The notes below the pieces were generated by a model. The model had not been told where the DNA came from, did not search any database, and saw only the letters and a list, made by a program, of their open reading frames with translations. A program made the translations under genes and the position numbers. Positions 29,281-37,871 of a DNA stretch of 64,000 bases are shown here, piece after piece. Origin of the DNA: an uncultured Pseudanabaenaceae cyanobacterium (lineage in GTDB: Bacteria > Cyanobacteriota > Cyanobacteriia > Pseudanabaenales > Pseudanabaenaceae); contig CALGKB010000004.1 in NCBI GenBank assembly GCA_937927915.1, positions 310,001 to 374,000 on the forward strand, given 5' to 3'. Numbering within the stretch: the stretch's first letter is position 1; each line of letters begins with the position of its first letter.

Positions 29281-29943
29281 TCAGGTGTTCATCTCTGCCG
29301 TTGCACATTGGTACATTTCTTCTGCAATGCGCCAGAGTTCAATACCTGTATGCAGATGGCGGTCGTCAAAGTTATTGGTGAAATAGTAGAGTTCTTCTAT
29401 GCTATCCCCCAGTTGATTCAGACAGTGAAAGAGATATTCCGCTACTCCCGCCTGGGAACTGGGATTGGGAAAACAGCGGAATAAATACTGTGCCTGAGTG
29501 TGCCCTGCCCGACAGGTCTCCAAGTAGTCTAAAAAGGCAGACATGAGGTCATCATCAAAGGGGTCAGCAGCAAGGGCATCAATTTGCTCTTGTAGTTGTC
29601 CGAGGGTTTGGTCTAAAAAGCGACAGACTGGCTTATAGACTTTGGCTATCCATTCCTCTACCTTTTCATCTTCTGTTTTACCTCTATTTTTCAGACCCTG
29701 GGGCGGAACGTTGGTGTTAGTTGCCGATGCTATACCAATGCTAATATCATAGGAAGCGCGACTTTTGGGATTACTCAAAGTTTCATAGGCAACATTTATT
29801 TGCGCTATTTTTTCATGGTTATCTAAGTGGTGATTGAGGTCAGGATGGTATTGTTTGACCAGTTGGCGGTATGCCTTTTTAATTTCCGTTTGGGGAGCAT
29901 TGTATCCCACCTGCAAGATGGTGTAGTAGTTGGGAGTTTGCAT
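29281..29943 (-). CDS. J-domain protein, last gene of a four-gene cluster
   Basis: The 220 residues start with a J-domain (NYYTILQVGYNAPQTEIKKAY) containing the HPD triad at 33-35 (QYHPDL). There is no Gly/Phe region, no zinc fingers and no DnaJ C-terminal domain. The rest is an acidic helical region of unknown family (VEEWIAKVYKPVCRFLDQ, DPFDDDLMSAFLDYLETC). It would recruit an Hsp70 to a specific client or place. It begins 38 nt after the STAND NTPase gene on the same strand, which makes that NTPase or its partners candidate clients. Confidence 0.85.
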   Translation of the reverse strand: MQTPNYYTILQVGYNAPQTEIKKAYRQLVKQYHPDLNHHLDNHEKIAQINVAYETLSNPKSRASYDISIGIASATNTNVPPQGLKNRGKTEDEKVEEWIAKVYKPVCRFLDQTLGQLQEQIDALAADPFDDDLMSAFLDYLETCRAGHTQAQYLFRCFPNPSSQAGVAEYLFHCLNQLGDSIEELYYFTNNFDDRHLHTGIELWRIAEEMYQCATAEMNT

Positions 29944-29981
29944 AGGAAACAGTAACTAAAAGACAGTTTAATTATACCCAA

Positions 29982-31580
29982 TCAGCTCGGTTCCCGATCG
30001 AGCCAGAGACCTAACAATACTAAATTATTTTCCAGGCGTTCAGTAGATACTAATTGCCTGAGGTTGGTTTGTATAGTGTCGGTGGTAATATTGTTTTTCT
30101 TTAACAGAGCATGAGTTTTATCTTTAATGGGTTTAAGCAGAAGGCGAATCTGTACGGCACGAATATTATCAGGGGCGCTGTCTTCTACAAGGGGAAAACG
30201 CTGCAAAAAGTAGAGAGAAGTGAAATCCTGATGCTCAATTATAGCATTTATCTCCAGGGTAATTTCTTCCATAAGTTTTTGATGCACATATTTCATCACC
30301 ACTGGTTCTAGGGTAAATTGCACCTCTGCATCAGGGCTTTTTTCAATCAAAGACCGCCACCGCAGCGATTCCAAAGCATCGATTAACTCTGACCCACTGC
30401 TACTAATTGCCATCGCTTCCCGCAATTCCTGTAAACCGATCGGGCGGCGCTTTAGTGCCAGCCAATATAAAATCTCTTTTTCCAAGTCAGACAGGCGATT
30501 AAACTGTTCATACAATAAACTGCGCAGGACATCCCCTAAACTGAGAGCAGTCTGCCTTAAAAATTCCGCCACATTGCCATTAAATAATTCCTTAATTGTG
30601 AGGGCAACTAATTTCAAAGCAGAGGGATTGCCACGATATTGCTGAATTAGCTCATTTACTCCCGTTAAGTTGGGGTCAAACCCCTTGGCACGCAGTAATT
30701 CTTTTGCTCCCTCCAGTTGCATTCCCTGCAGTTTTAAGGATCGAACGGGCAATTCTTCCCCCTGCAATAACAAAATTTCCTTGGGATGTTCGCGGCTGAG
30801 AATGAGGACACAACTCTGATGTCTTTCTGCTCCCAATCTTCTCAGTAAAGTGCCATAACTTTCACATCCCAGACGATACGACCCCGCCAATTCTCCGTCC
30901 TGCAGGACTGCTTCAAAGTCATCGATCACTAACAGACAGCGTTGTTGTTTTAGGGCAGCCAGTAAATCCCCCTCCGTATTCCCCAGTTTTTTACTCCAGC
31001 CCTCTATCACTTGGGACAAAGGTAGAACATAGCGTAAAGACCGCCACAGGACTAAACTAAAATGATGATTGATTTGCTCTACTAGTTTGACAGCCAAAGC
31101 GGTCTTGCCAATGCCCCCCATGCCCCAAATAGCCACCACACGACAACGATCGTGGACAATCCACTGTTGTAAGGTCTGCAGTTCATCTCTTCTCCCAAAA
31201 AATTGCCTTACTTCGGGAGCCTCCCCCCAATCAATGTGAGTAGGTGTGGGCGCCGCCTGCCGATCGGGGTAGCGATAATTTGCCAACCATTCACTAATTT
31301 TTTCCCAGCGCAGGGTGTTGGGGGGCTGCCCTGTGAGGGCTTCAATGTAGCGATAGAGTCCCTTGTTTAACTCCACCCGCAGTGCCCCGGCAGTCCAGGC
31401 TAATTTGTGCGCGATTTGCCCTGGTCGGTAGCGGCAGAGCAGTCCCCGCAAACAAGCTTTCTCGATCGGTTTCAGTTCCTTGGCGCTAATTTTTTCTAAA
31501 TCATGGTAGAGGCGCGTTAAATCCCACTCCTGGGCAGCTTCCGAGAAGGCTTGCTCGATAGGGTCAGAGGTTGCCAGCAT
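29982..31580 (-). CDS. STAND (NB-ARC) NTPase, second copy, no WD40 repeats
   Basis: The 532 residues share the layout of the STAND protein at 13284. A helical N-terminal domain (1-105: IEKACLRGLLCRYRPGQIAHK looks HTH-like) leads into a linker ending HIDWGEAPEVRQFFGR. Walker A is GMGGIGKT (153-160), Walker B LLVIDDFEAV (about 216-225), followed by GNPSALKL and LRWRSLIEKSPDAE before a helical tail. The N-terminal domain differs clearly from the first copy, whereas the NTPase cores align, suggesting different inputs. Most relatives carry a sensor repeat domain; none is present here. It sits 27 nt after the RecJ-like gene and 38 nt before a J-domain gene. Confidence 0.85.
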   Translation of the reverse strand: MLATSDPIEQAFSEAAQEWDLTRLYHDLEKISAKELKPIEKACLRGLLCRYRPGQIAHKLAWTAGALRVELNKGLYRYIEALTGQPPNTLRWEKISEWLANYRYPDRQAAPTPTHIDWGEAPEVRQFFGRRDELQTLQQWIVHDRCRVVAIWGMGGIGKTALAVKLVEQINHHFSLVLWRSLRYVLPLSQVIEGWSKKLGNTEGDLLAALKQQRCLLVIDDFEAVLQDGELAGSYRLGCESYGTLLRRLGAERHQSCVLILSREHPKEILLLQGEELPVRSLKLQGMQLEGAKELLRAKGFDPNLTGVNELIQQYRGNPSALKLVALTIKELFNGNVAEFLRQTALSLGDVLRSLLYEQFNRLSDLEKEILYWLALKRRPIGLQELREAMAISSSGSELIDALESLRWRSLIEKSPDAEVQFTLEPVVMKYVHQKLMEEITLEINAIIEHQDFTSLYFLQRFPLVEDSAPDNIRAVQIRLLLKPIKDKTHALLKKNNITTDTIQTNLRQLVSTERLENNLVLLGLWLDREPS

Positions 31581-31607
31581 GGAACTTGTCGGCTCACTAG
31601 AGGCATT

Positions 31608-32369
31608 CTAGCATCCCCGGGCGGCAGTCACATCCAGGACTTCCCCTTGCCATTTCCCCTGGTACAGGGGTTGTACAGCAAAAGCGATATGGACTCTGCG
31701 CCATTGTTGCAGTTTTCTTGCTAGCTCTCCCTGCCCCTGCCAGATAAAACTTGTCCCTCTTATGTTGAACTCAATATCTTTAATATCTTTTTGTGACCTT
31801 ATGTCCAGCCGTATGACTGCATCTTGCAGGCAAAAGATAGGTCTTTCACTGGCAAAAGGTTTTACCATTTTATAGAACTCAAAATTTAGAGGGGGAGATA
31901 ACTCACTGTCAGAGAGAGTGGCTTCAATTGGCAAATGTAGCGGGGAATAACTACTACGGTATTGACTGCCTAACCGTCGCCATAGTTGTACAACCTGCGG
32001 AATTCTCTCTGTCGCCACAGTAAAAAGACCGTTCTGTTGCCAATCTAGCAAAAGAGCAGAGGCTTGTTGTAAAAATAAAGACCACCCAGGGGTTGTGACA
32101 CCTTTGCCCTCGGCACCAATTAAGAACACAGGACAGTCATATTCCCGCTGGAGTTTGCGGGCTACTGCTGTCAAAGCTGTCATCTCTGTCCACTGCGGAT
32201 TGTACAAGGCAATGGGGGGACGGCGAGCACCCGCCAACATATACTTAGCCATCAAGTGATACTCCTGGGCAGTGGGAGAGAGAGGAGAAAAATGCTCCTG
32301 CAGGCGTGCTTGAATTGCTGCTTTATCTTGGGGAAACTTCAACTCTGAAGGCATCCACAGAAATTTCAT
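31608..32369 (-). CDS. Protein resembling the C-terminal half of RecJ (DHHA1 plus OB-like), DHH domain absent
   Basis: The 253 residues do not match a family I can name with certainty. The segment IALYNPQWTEMTALTAVARK, then CPVFLIGAEGKG, follows the pattern of the RecJ DHHA1 domain (W-x-x-G-V-I-A-S-R, PVF, GKG). The GGH motif expected there is replaced by QQNGLFT. The C-terminal part (VIRLDIRSQKD, RRVHIAFAVQPLYQGKWQGE) resembles the RecJ OB-fold. The N-terminal DHH metal-binding domain is missing, so nuclease activity is not expected. A nucleic-acid- or protein-binding role is possible. It starts 10 nt after the phosphoesterase gene. Confidence 0.5.
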   Translation of the reverse strand: MKFLWMPSELKFPQDKAAIQARLQEHFSPLSPTAQEYHLMAKYMLAGARRPPIALYNPQWTEMTALTAVARKLQREYDCPVFLIGAEGKGVTTPGWSLFLQQASALLLDWQQNGLFTVATERIPQVVQLWRRLGSQYRSSYSPLHLPIEATLSDSELSPPLNFEFYKMVKPFASERPIFCLQDAVIRLDIRSQKDIKDIEFNIRGTSFIWQGQGELARKLQQWRRVHIAFAVQPLYQGKWQGEVLDVTAARGC

Positions 32370-32379
32370 CGGGCAGCTT

Positions 32380-33135
32380 TTAATTGACTCTGTACACAGT
32401 AGTTGTCACCTTGCCATCGGGCTGCAGGGTGAGGCGGCGAAAGCCAGGGGGTAGATTGTCCGTAGCAAAGTCAGGGCTATGGGGCTTAAATTGGGCACAG
32501 GTAGAGGGAGTCACCAGACAGCGCACCATGCCCTTGGCAGTAAACCGCAAGACCTCCTGTTCCTGGTGAGCGTGTCCTGCAATCACTACTTTCACCTGTG
32601 GATAACTGCCGCAAATGCGCCAGAATTCCTCACTGTCCTGTAAGCCCAGCCGATCGAGCCAGGGGGAGCCTAGGGGCAAAACAGGATGATGGAGAGCAAC
32701 TAACGTGGGCAGCTCAGGATACTCTTGTAAAGCTTGCTCTAGCCATAGAAGGGTACGACTCCCCAGTTTCCCTTCCACCAACCCCGGCACCACGGAACTC
32801 AGTAAAACCAAATGCCACCCTTCCACTACCACCGATCGGTTGATTGCCAAACTGTCAGGGGGGATAATCTCTGCCATCGCCTGCAGGTCATCGTGATTGC
32901 CAGGGAGATAGTAAGCAGGAATACTTAATTGCTTTACCTTTTGTAGGAGACGGCGGTAGGAAGGCTTGCCTCCATCCTGGGTTAAGTCCCCTGTCAGGAG
33001 GAGTAGATCGGGGAGGTTTCGCTTTAGGTGGGAGAGGACACGATCGAAGCTTTTGTCCGTATTCACACCCAGTAACACTTGGCTGGGGTCGTCGCAGAGG
33101 TGGATGTCTGTCAGTTGCACTATTTGCAGGGGCAT
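32380..33135 (-). CDS. Calcineurin-like metallophosphoesterase (CpdA/class III cyclic nucleotide phosphodiesterase-like)
   Basis: The 251 residues have all metal-binding motifs of the superfamily: D10-x-H12 (QLTDIHL), D50 (LLLTGDLTQDGG), N80-H81-D82 (LPGNHDD), HHP and GHAH. The order and size fit CpdA-type enzymes, some of which cleave 3',5'-cyclic nucleotides; others act on unrelated phosphodiesters. It is the first gene of the tight leftward cluster 33135-29281 and is divergent from the HD hydrolase gene (80-nt spacer). Confidence 0.88.
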   Translation of the reverse strand: MPLQIVQLTDIHLCDDPSQVLLGVNTDKSFDRVLSHLKRNLPDLLLLTGDLTQDGGKPSYRRLLQKVKQLSIPAYYLPGNHDDLQAMAEIIPPDSLAINRSVVVEGWHLVLLSSVVPGLVEGKLGSRTLLWLEQALQEYPELPTLVALHHPVLPLGSPWLDRLGLQDSEEFWRICGSYPQVKVVIAGHAHQEQEVLRFTAKGMVRCLVTPSTCAQFKPHSPDFATDNLPPGFRRLTLQPDGKVTTTVYRVN

Positions 33136-33215
33136 AGGGAACCTTACCAGCCAGTTGTCATAAATGTTAAATATGATAACTTAGGTCTAGCTCCGCCCCC
33201 ATGATCTAGATCACT

Positions 33216-34448
33216 GTGCCCAAGTCCCGCACTTACCATGACCCCATTCACGGCGCAATTACCCTAGAGGGAGCTGATCCCATTGAGGGGATGTTGATTC
33301 GGCTGATTGATACGCCAGAGTTCCAGCGCCTCCGCCGCATTCGCCAGTTGGATACTGCTTTCCTGACCTTTCATGGGGCAGAGGGTTCCCGTTTTACCCA
33401 TTCTCTGGGGGTGATGGCTTTGACCCGCCGTGCCTTTGACCCTATAGCCCACCGCTACCCTGAGTTGTTGCCCCAGCGGGCAGTAGTCCTAGCCAGTGCT
33501 CTGTTGCATGATTTGGGGCATGGTCCCTTCAGTCACGCGGGGGAGGAAATTTTCCACAACCACCACGAACAGTGGACCTGTCGCTTGATCACCAATTCTA
33601 CTATCACGGATATTCTGCAAGGCTATGACCCCGATCTGCCCCTCCATCTTACCCAGGTCATCCGCCACCAGTATCCCATCCCCTTTGTCTATCAGTTGGT
33701 GTCCAGCCAGATTGACTGCGATCGGTTAGATTATCTACAGCGGGACGGCTATTTCACAGGGGCACAGTACGGACACCTAGACCTCGATCGCATTCTCCTT
33801 GCTATCACCTATGACCCCTGCACCCGAGAGTTAGTGATTACCAGAAAGGGGCTAGTAGCGATCGAGCACTATCTCACCGTGCGCTATTTCATGTACAACC
33901 AAGTTTACAATCACCCTAAGAACCTGGCTGCCCGCTTTACCCTGGGCAAAATTTTGCAGCGCGCCCAGAAATTACTACAGGATGGGAAGCTCACCGCCGA
34001 CCCCATTGTCACCCGCTGGCTTCTGGAAGACCCCAACCAACTAGATGTAGCCACCTACCTAGAGGCAGACGATACCAACTTTTTGTACGCCATCAAACAG
34101 TGGCGATACCACTCTGACCCCATTCTGGCAGACCTGTGCCGCCGCTACCTCGATCGGGATATTTTTAAGGCAAAAGACATAGGGGGACTCTCCGAGGCTG
34201 AACAACAGGCACTTCTGGAACAAATGCAGCAACTCCTCTCCCACCAGGGCTATGACCCTGACTACTACTGTGGCATCCGCACCACCCTCACCAAGGGCTA
34301 TACCCTCTACCAAGGCGGCATCCAAGTCCTTCTGGAAGACCACCTGGTGGAAATCTCCCAACTCTCCCCCCTCATCCAGGCTCTTATCCAACCCAAGCAC
34401 CGCAGCTGGCTCATTCACCCCCGCCTAGCCCAGTACCCCTGGCAGTAG
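33216..34448 (+). CDS. HD-domain phosphohydrolase (SAMHD1/dNTPase-like)
   Basis: The 410 residues start RTYHDPIHGAI, a signature of the YdhJ/SAMHD1-like HD family. The metal ligands are in RFTHSLGVMAL (H), ALLHDLGHGPFSH (HD) and SQIDCDRLDYL (D). Family members hydrolyse (d)NTPs or other phosphates; the exact substrate is not predictable. The start appears to be GTG at 33216, and I see no good Shine-Dalgarno sequence. The gene ends 2 nt before the convergent LabA-like gene. Confidence 0.9.
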   Translation: MPKSRTYHDPIHGAITLEGADPIEGMLIRLIDTPEFQRLRRIRQLDTAFLTFHGAEGSRFTHSLGVMALTRRAFDPIAHRYPELLPQRAVVLASALLHDLGHGPFSHAGEEIFHNHHEQWTCRLITNSTITDILQGYDPDLPLHLTQVIRHQYPIPFVYQLVSSQIDCDRLDYLQRDGYFTGAQYGHLDLDRILLAITYDPCTRELVITRKGLVAIEHYLTVRYFMYNQVYNHPKNLAARFTLGKILQRAQKLLQDGKLTADPIVTRWLLEDPNQLDVATYLEADDTNFLYAIKQWRYHSDPILADLCRRYLDRDIFKAKDIGGLSEAEQQALLEQMQQLLSHQGYDPDYYCGIRTTLTKGYTLYQGGIQVLLEDHLVEISQLSPLIQALIQPKHRSWLIHPRLAQYPWQ

Positions 34449-34450
34449 TA

Positions 34451-35071
34451 CTACTTTTTATCCGTCTCGTGACCGTGCTCCAGGGTATCGATCGTGTTTA
34501 CCACCGAGATTTGCCGCATATGGGAGCGGGGCGCCTTTTGAATATCATCGCGGATGGATTCCAAGTCGATATAGCGATCGGCAACATTGATAAGATGGTC
34601 ACTGGTCATAGAGCGCAGACTCACCACCTCCACCCGTACCCCGCGGTAACTGGCAGCATCCACGGCATAGGCTAAATCCCCATCCCCACTGACCAGCACC
34701 GCCGTATCGTAGGAGCCAATCAGCGCCATCATATCCACCGCAATTTCCACGTCCAGGTTAGCTTTTTTCGACCCATCGGGGAGCTGCACCAACTCCTTAG
34801 AGATCACGCGATAGCCATTGCGCCGCATCCACAACAGGAAGCCCTGCTGTTTTTCGTTTGTGCGGTCTACTCCCGTATAAAAAAACGCCCGTAATAAGCG
34901 AGAATTGCCCGTCAGGCGCTTCAATAATTTGGTATAGTCAATCTCAATACCCAACTGTAGGGCAGCATAGAATAAATTAGAACCATCAATAAAAATAGCA
35001 ATGCGACCACGGTCCTCCAGCGTATGGTCGGCGGGATAACTAAAGTCGTGGTCACCGGAATTGTTAAACAT
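34451..35071 (-). CDS. LabA-like NYN-domain protein
   Basis: The 206 residues form a NYN/PIN-like domain with the acidic residues of the family (IAIFIDGSNLFYA, DVEIAVDMMALIG, LVSGDGDLAYAVD). They match the cyanobacterial LabA/LalA group; LabA takes part in circadian feedback on gene expression downstream of KaiC in Synechococcus elongatus. NYN proteins are often RNases, but LabA activity is not settled. The C-terminal 40 residues are polar. No kai genes are in the window. metG lies upstream on the same strand. Confidence 0.9.
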   Translation of the reverse strand: MFNNSGDHDFSYPADHTLEDRGRIAIFIDGSNLFYAALQLGIEIDYTKLLKRLTGNSRLLRAFFYTGVDRTNEKQQGFLLWMRRNGYRVISKELVQLPDGSKKANLDVEIAVDMMALIGSYDTAVLVSGDGDLAYAVDAASYRGVRVEVVSLRSMTSDHLINVADRYIDLESIRDDIQKAPRSHMRQISVVNTIDTLEHGHETDKK

Positions 35072-35181
35072 GGCTTACCTTAAAACTCGCTAGTCAGAAC
35101 ACGCTCCTTCAAACACAACATACCTAGCATAAGTACAAATGCTTAGGTCAAGTTTAGCAAATTTTAGCGATAGAGCGCAAG

Positions 35182-36699
35182 TTATTGTTTTACCTCAATC
35201 CGCTCAAACAGAGGCTGGGGTTTGGGTAAATCCCTACCTGGTTCTAGTCCTCCCCACACCGCTTCTGTCCACAGGAACCGAGGTTCTAGGTGCAACTGCC
35301 GCCAAATTTTGCTACTCAGACTAGGAGTGATGGGGTAGAGGCAGAGACCCACCAACCGTAGCGCCTCCAGGACACTGTAGAGGATTTGTTCTACCTCCGC
35401 CTGGGCACCAGCTTTGTACAGTTTCCAGGGCGCCCGATCGTCTATTAGTTTATTCCCCTCCCGTACTACCGCCAGTACCGCCTGGCACACCTCCTGGAAG
35501 GCTAACACCTCATAGCTCCGCTGTACTTGCTGCACCATCTGGGCACAGGCAGTAGATAGATCATACCCGCGGGAGGGCACTTTGCTATCACAGTATTTGC
35601 AGACCATACCCAAACTGCGATTTAAGAGATTGCCCAAACTATTTGCCAAGTCAGCATTGAGAATTTCCACAAACCGCTGCTCACTGAAGTCCCCGTCCTT
35701 GCCAAACTCAATCTCCTTCAGGAAAAAATAGCGCACTGCATCTGCCCCATACTGCTTGACCAAGGCAAAGGGATCGATCGTGTTCCCCAGGGTCTTACCC
35801 ATTTTGAGACCGTCTTTGGTCAGGAAACCATGCCCAAACACCTGGCGCGGCAGGGGCAATCCCGCTGACATCAACATGGCGGGCCAATAGACAGCATGGA
35901 AGCGCAGAATATCCTTGCCTATGATGTGGACATGGATGGGATACCAAGTTTTCAAAGCATTTGCTAGGGTAGGGGCATCCTGGGGTTCTAGGAGGGCAGT
36001 GATATAACCCAAGAGGGCATCAAACCATACATAGAGAGTCTGGCTCTCATCAATGGGCACAGGGAAACCCCAGGTAGTATAGCGGGAGATAGAGAAATCC
36101 CGTAAGCCCTGCTGTACAAAGGCAACCACCTCATTGCGGCGGCTCTGGGGTTGGATGAAATCTGGCTGCTGGCGGTAGAGTTCCTCTAGTGCCTCCTGGT
36201 AGCGGGACAGGCGGAAAAAGTAGTTAGTCTCGTCCCGCCACTCACAGGTCACGGTGGGGTGAATGGGGCACTTATTCCCCTCTAGTAACTCCCGTTCTTC
36301 TTTGAACTCCTCACAGGCGACACAGTACCAACCCTGTTGCTGTCCTGGGTAAATATCCCCCCGCTCATACACCCGCTGGAAAAATTCCTTGACAATGGGG
36401 TAGTGCCTGGCATCCGTCGTGCGCACAAACCGATCGTACTGGATATCTAGCAATTGCCACAGGGACTTGAAGCCCTCCACCATCAAATCGCAGTGCTCCT
36501 GGGGGGTGCGGTTGAGTTTAGCGGCTGCCTGCTGAATTTTTTGTCCGTGTTCGTCACAGCCCGTCACAAACAAGGTCGGTGTCCCCGTCATACGATAGAA
36601 GCGCGCCAAGGCGTCCGCCGCGATGGTGGGGTAGGCACTGCCCATGTGGGGCAGGTCATTGACGTAGTAGAGGGGTGTAGTTAAGGCAACCGCTGGCAT
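35182..36699 (-). CDS. metG: Methionyl-tRNA synthetase
   Basis: This class I synthetase has 505 residues. The HIGH-like signature is in YYVNDLPHMGSAYPT, a zinc-knob-like Cys pair group in WYCVACEEF and GNKCPIHPTVTCEW, and the KMSKS loop reads KMGKTLGN. The C-terminal tRNA-binding (OB) domain found in longer MetG proteins is absent. It is divergent from the bifunctional-nuclease gene, with a 112-nt AT-rich spacer. Confidence 0.96.
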   Translation of the reverse strand: MPAVALTTPLYYVNDLPHMGSAYPTIAADALARFYRMTGTPTLFVTGCDEHGQKIQQAAAKLNRTPQEHCDLMVEGFKSLWQLLDIQYDRFVRTTDARHYPIVKEFFQRVYERGDIYPGQQQGWYCVACEEFKEERELLEGNKCPIHPTVTCEWRDETNYFFRLSRYQEALEELYRQQPDFIQPQSRRNEVVAFVQQGLRDFSISRYTTWGFPVPIDESQTLYVWFDALLGYITALLEPQDAPTLANALKTWYPIHVHIIGKDILRFHAVYWPAMLMSAGLPLPRQVFGHGFLTKDGLKMGKTLGNTIDPFALVKQYGADAVRYFFLKEIEFGKDGDFSEQRFVEILNADLANSLGNLLNRSLGMVCKYCDSKVPSRGYDLSTACAQMVQQVQRSYEVLAFQEVCQAVLAVVREGNKLIDDRAPWKLYKAGAQAEVEQILYSVLEALRLVGLCLYPITPSLSSKIWRQLHLEPRFLWTEAVWGGLEPGRDLPKPQPLFERIEVKQ

Positions 36700-36811
36700 A
36701 GAGATATTCTAAAATTGAAGAAAAGCAAAGTATATTATTCATGTACCCCATTCTATGGCAGATTAGAGTACAACTGGTAATATACCCCTGGAAAAACTCA
36801 AAGGTGGCACC

Positions 36812-37300
36812 ATGATTGAAATGAAGGTGGCAGGTATTGCCATAGACGCTATCAGTCATCATCCTATTGTTTTCCTCCAAGATACCGCCGATCGCCGTGC
36901 CCTCCCCATTTGGATTGGTGAGGCGGAAGCAAAAGCGATCGTGGCTGCCCTCGACCCCAAACCCTCTATCCGCCCCATGACCCATGAACTATTTGTACAT
37001 CTCTTGCAGGCGTGGGGGATGAAGTTAGAGCGGGTTGTAATTCACTCCCTCAAAAATAGCACCTTCTATGCTGTCCTCACCGTGTCCCAGGGGGAGACCA
37101 AGAAAGACATCGATTCCCGTCCCAGTGATGCCATTGCCATTGCTCTGCGGGCGGGCTGCCCCATTTGGGTCATGGAGGAGGTGATTTTGCAGGCCTCTGT
37201 ACCCGTGAACCAGGATGCGGATGAAGCGGAGCGCCGTGCCTTCCGCGAATTTTTAGAAAATCTCAGCCCCAGCGACTTTGCCAAGGGTATTCAAGGTTAA
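36812..37300 (+). CDS. Bifunctional nuclease family protein (DUF151)
   Basis: The 162 residues match the BFN/DUF151 domain (IEMKVAGIAIDAISHHPIVF, LPIWIGEAEAKAI, SRPSDAIAIALRAGCPIWV). Plant and archaeal members have been described as DNA/RNA nucleases, but the cellular role in cyanobacteria is unclear. AAGGTGG 5 nt upstream supports the ATG. The anti-sigma antagonist gene follows after 69 nt. Confidence 0.9.
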   Translation: MIEMKVAGIAIDAISHHPIVFLQDTADRRALPIWIGEAEAKAIVAALDPKPSIRPMTHELFVHLLQAWGMKLERVVIHSLKNSTFYAVLTVSQGETKKDIDSRPSDAIAIALRAGCPIWVMEEVILQASVPVNQDADEAERRAFREFLENLSPSDFAKGIQG

Positions 37301-37369
37301 AAACTACTAGACAACCAGCGCAATTGCCCCTAGAATATATCCGCACTTTAGGACTGAGGGGAGGTTGTT

Positions 37370-37756
37370 ATTTCTGAGCAACTTGACCTAACCGTTAGTT
37401 TACGGGGCAGAAGGGACATCCACGATAACTACCAGGTGCTGCGCTTTACGGGTCTCCTGGATGCTTTTTCTGAGCCAGCCTTCCGTAAAGTGGTGAGTAG
37501 GTGTATTGAAGAGGGTCCCAAGCACGTGATCCTGGATTTCTCAGCCATAGATTTTATCGACAGTTCAGGGCTGGGTATTTTGGTGCAGATGGCAAAGAAG
37601 TCCCAAGCCAGTGGCGGTACCCTGCAAATAGTCAGCAACCCTAGAGTAAAGCAGACCGTGAAACTGGTGCGCCTGGAGCAACTCCTTCCCCTCAAAGCTT
37701 CTCTGGAAGAGGCATTAGCAGCCATTGGCATCAAGTCTTCCGAAGTAAATCCCTAG
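37370..37756 (+). CDS. STAS-domain anti-sigma factor antagonist, probable ATT start
   Basis: The STAS domain (SpoIIAA type) is clear: NYQVLRFTGLLDAFSEPAF, LDFSAIDFIDSSGLGILVQM with the phosphorylatable Ser pair, and LVRLEQLLPL. Such proteins release sigma factors from anti-sigma partners when unphosphorylated. The only ATG/GTG/TTG in frame, a GTG at 37436, would remove the conserved first beta-strand (LDLTVSLRGRRDIHDNYQ) and has no ribosome-binding site. Upstream in frame an ATT (37370) sits 5 nt behind GGGGAGG, giving 128 residues, so I place the start there. No kinase or phosphatase partner is adjacent. Confidence 0.8.
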   Translation: MSEQLDLTVSLRGRRDIHDNYQVLRFTGLLDAFSEPAFRKVVSRCIEEGPKHVILDFSAIDFIDSSGLGILVQMAKKSQASGGTLQIVSNPRVKQTVKLVRLEQLLPLKASLEEALAAIGIKSSEVNP

Positions 37757-37871
37757 GACTGCTCAAGAAAGTTAGGAGGAATATGCCCTAGAGCGGTAAC
37801 ATGGACTATGATAAACGTAAAGAATTGTATTCTTATAACATAACTTGTTACCCCTAGAGGAATAGTAAAAG

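Noticed and set aside
13284-33135. Calling the STAND-containing regions a defence island
   Set aside because: Neighbours are ordinary housekeeping genes, no restriction, toxin, integrase or mobile element is present, and base composition looks like the rest of the window.
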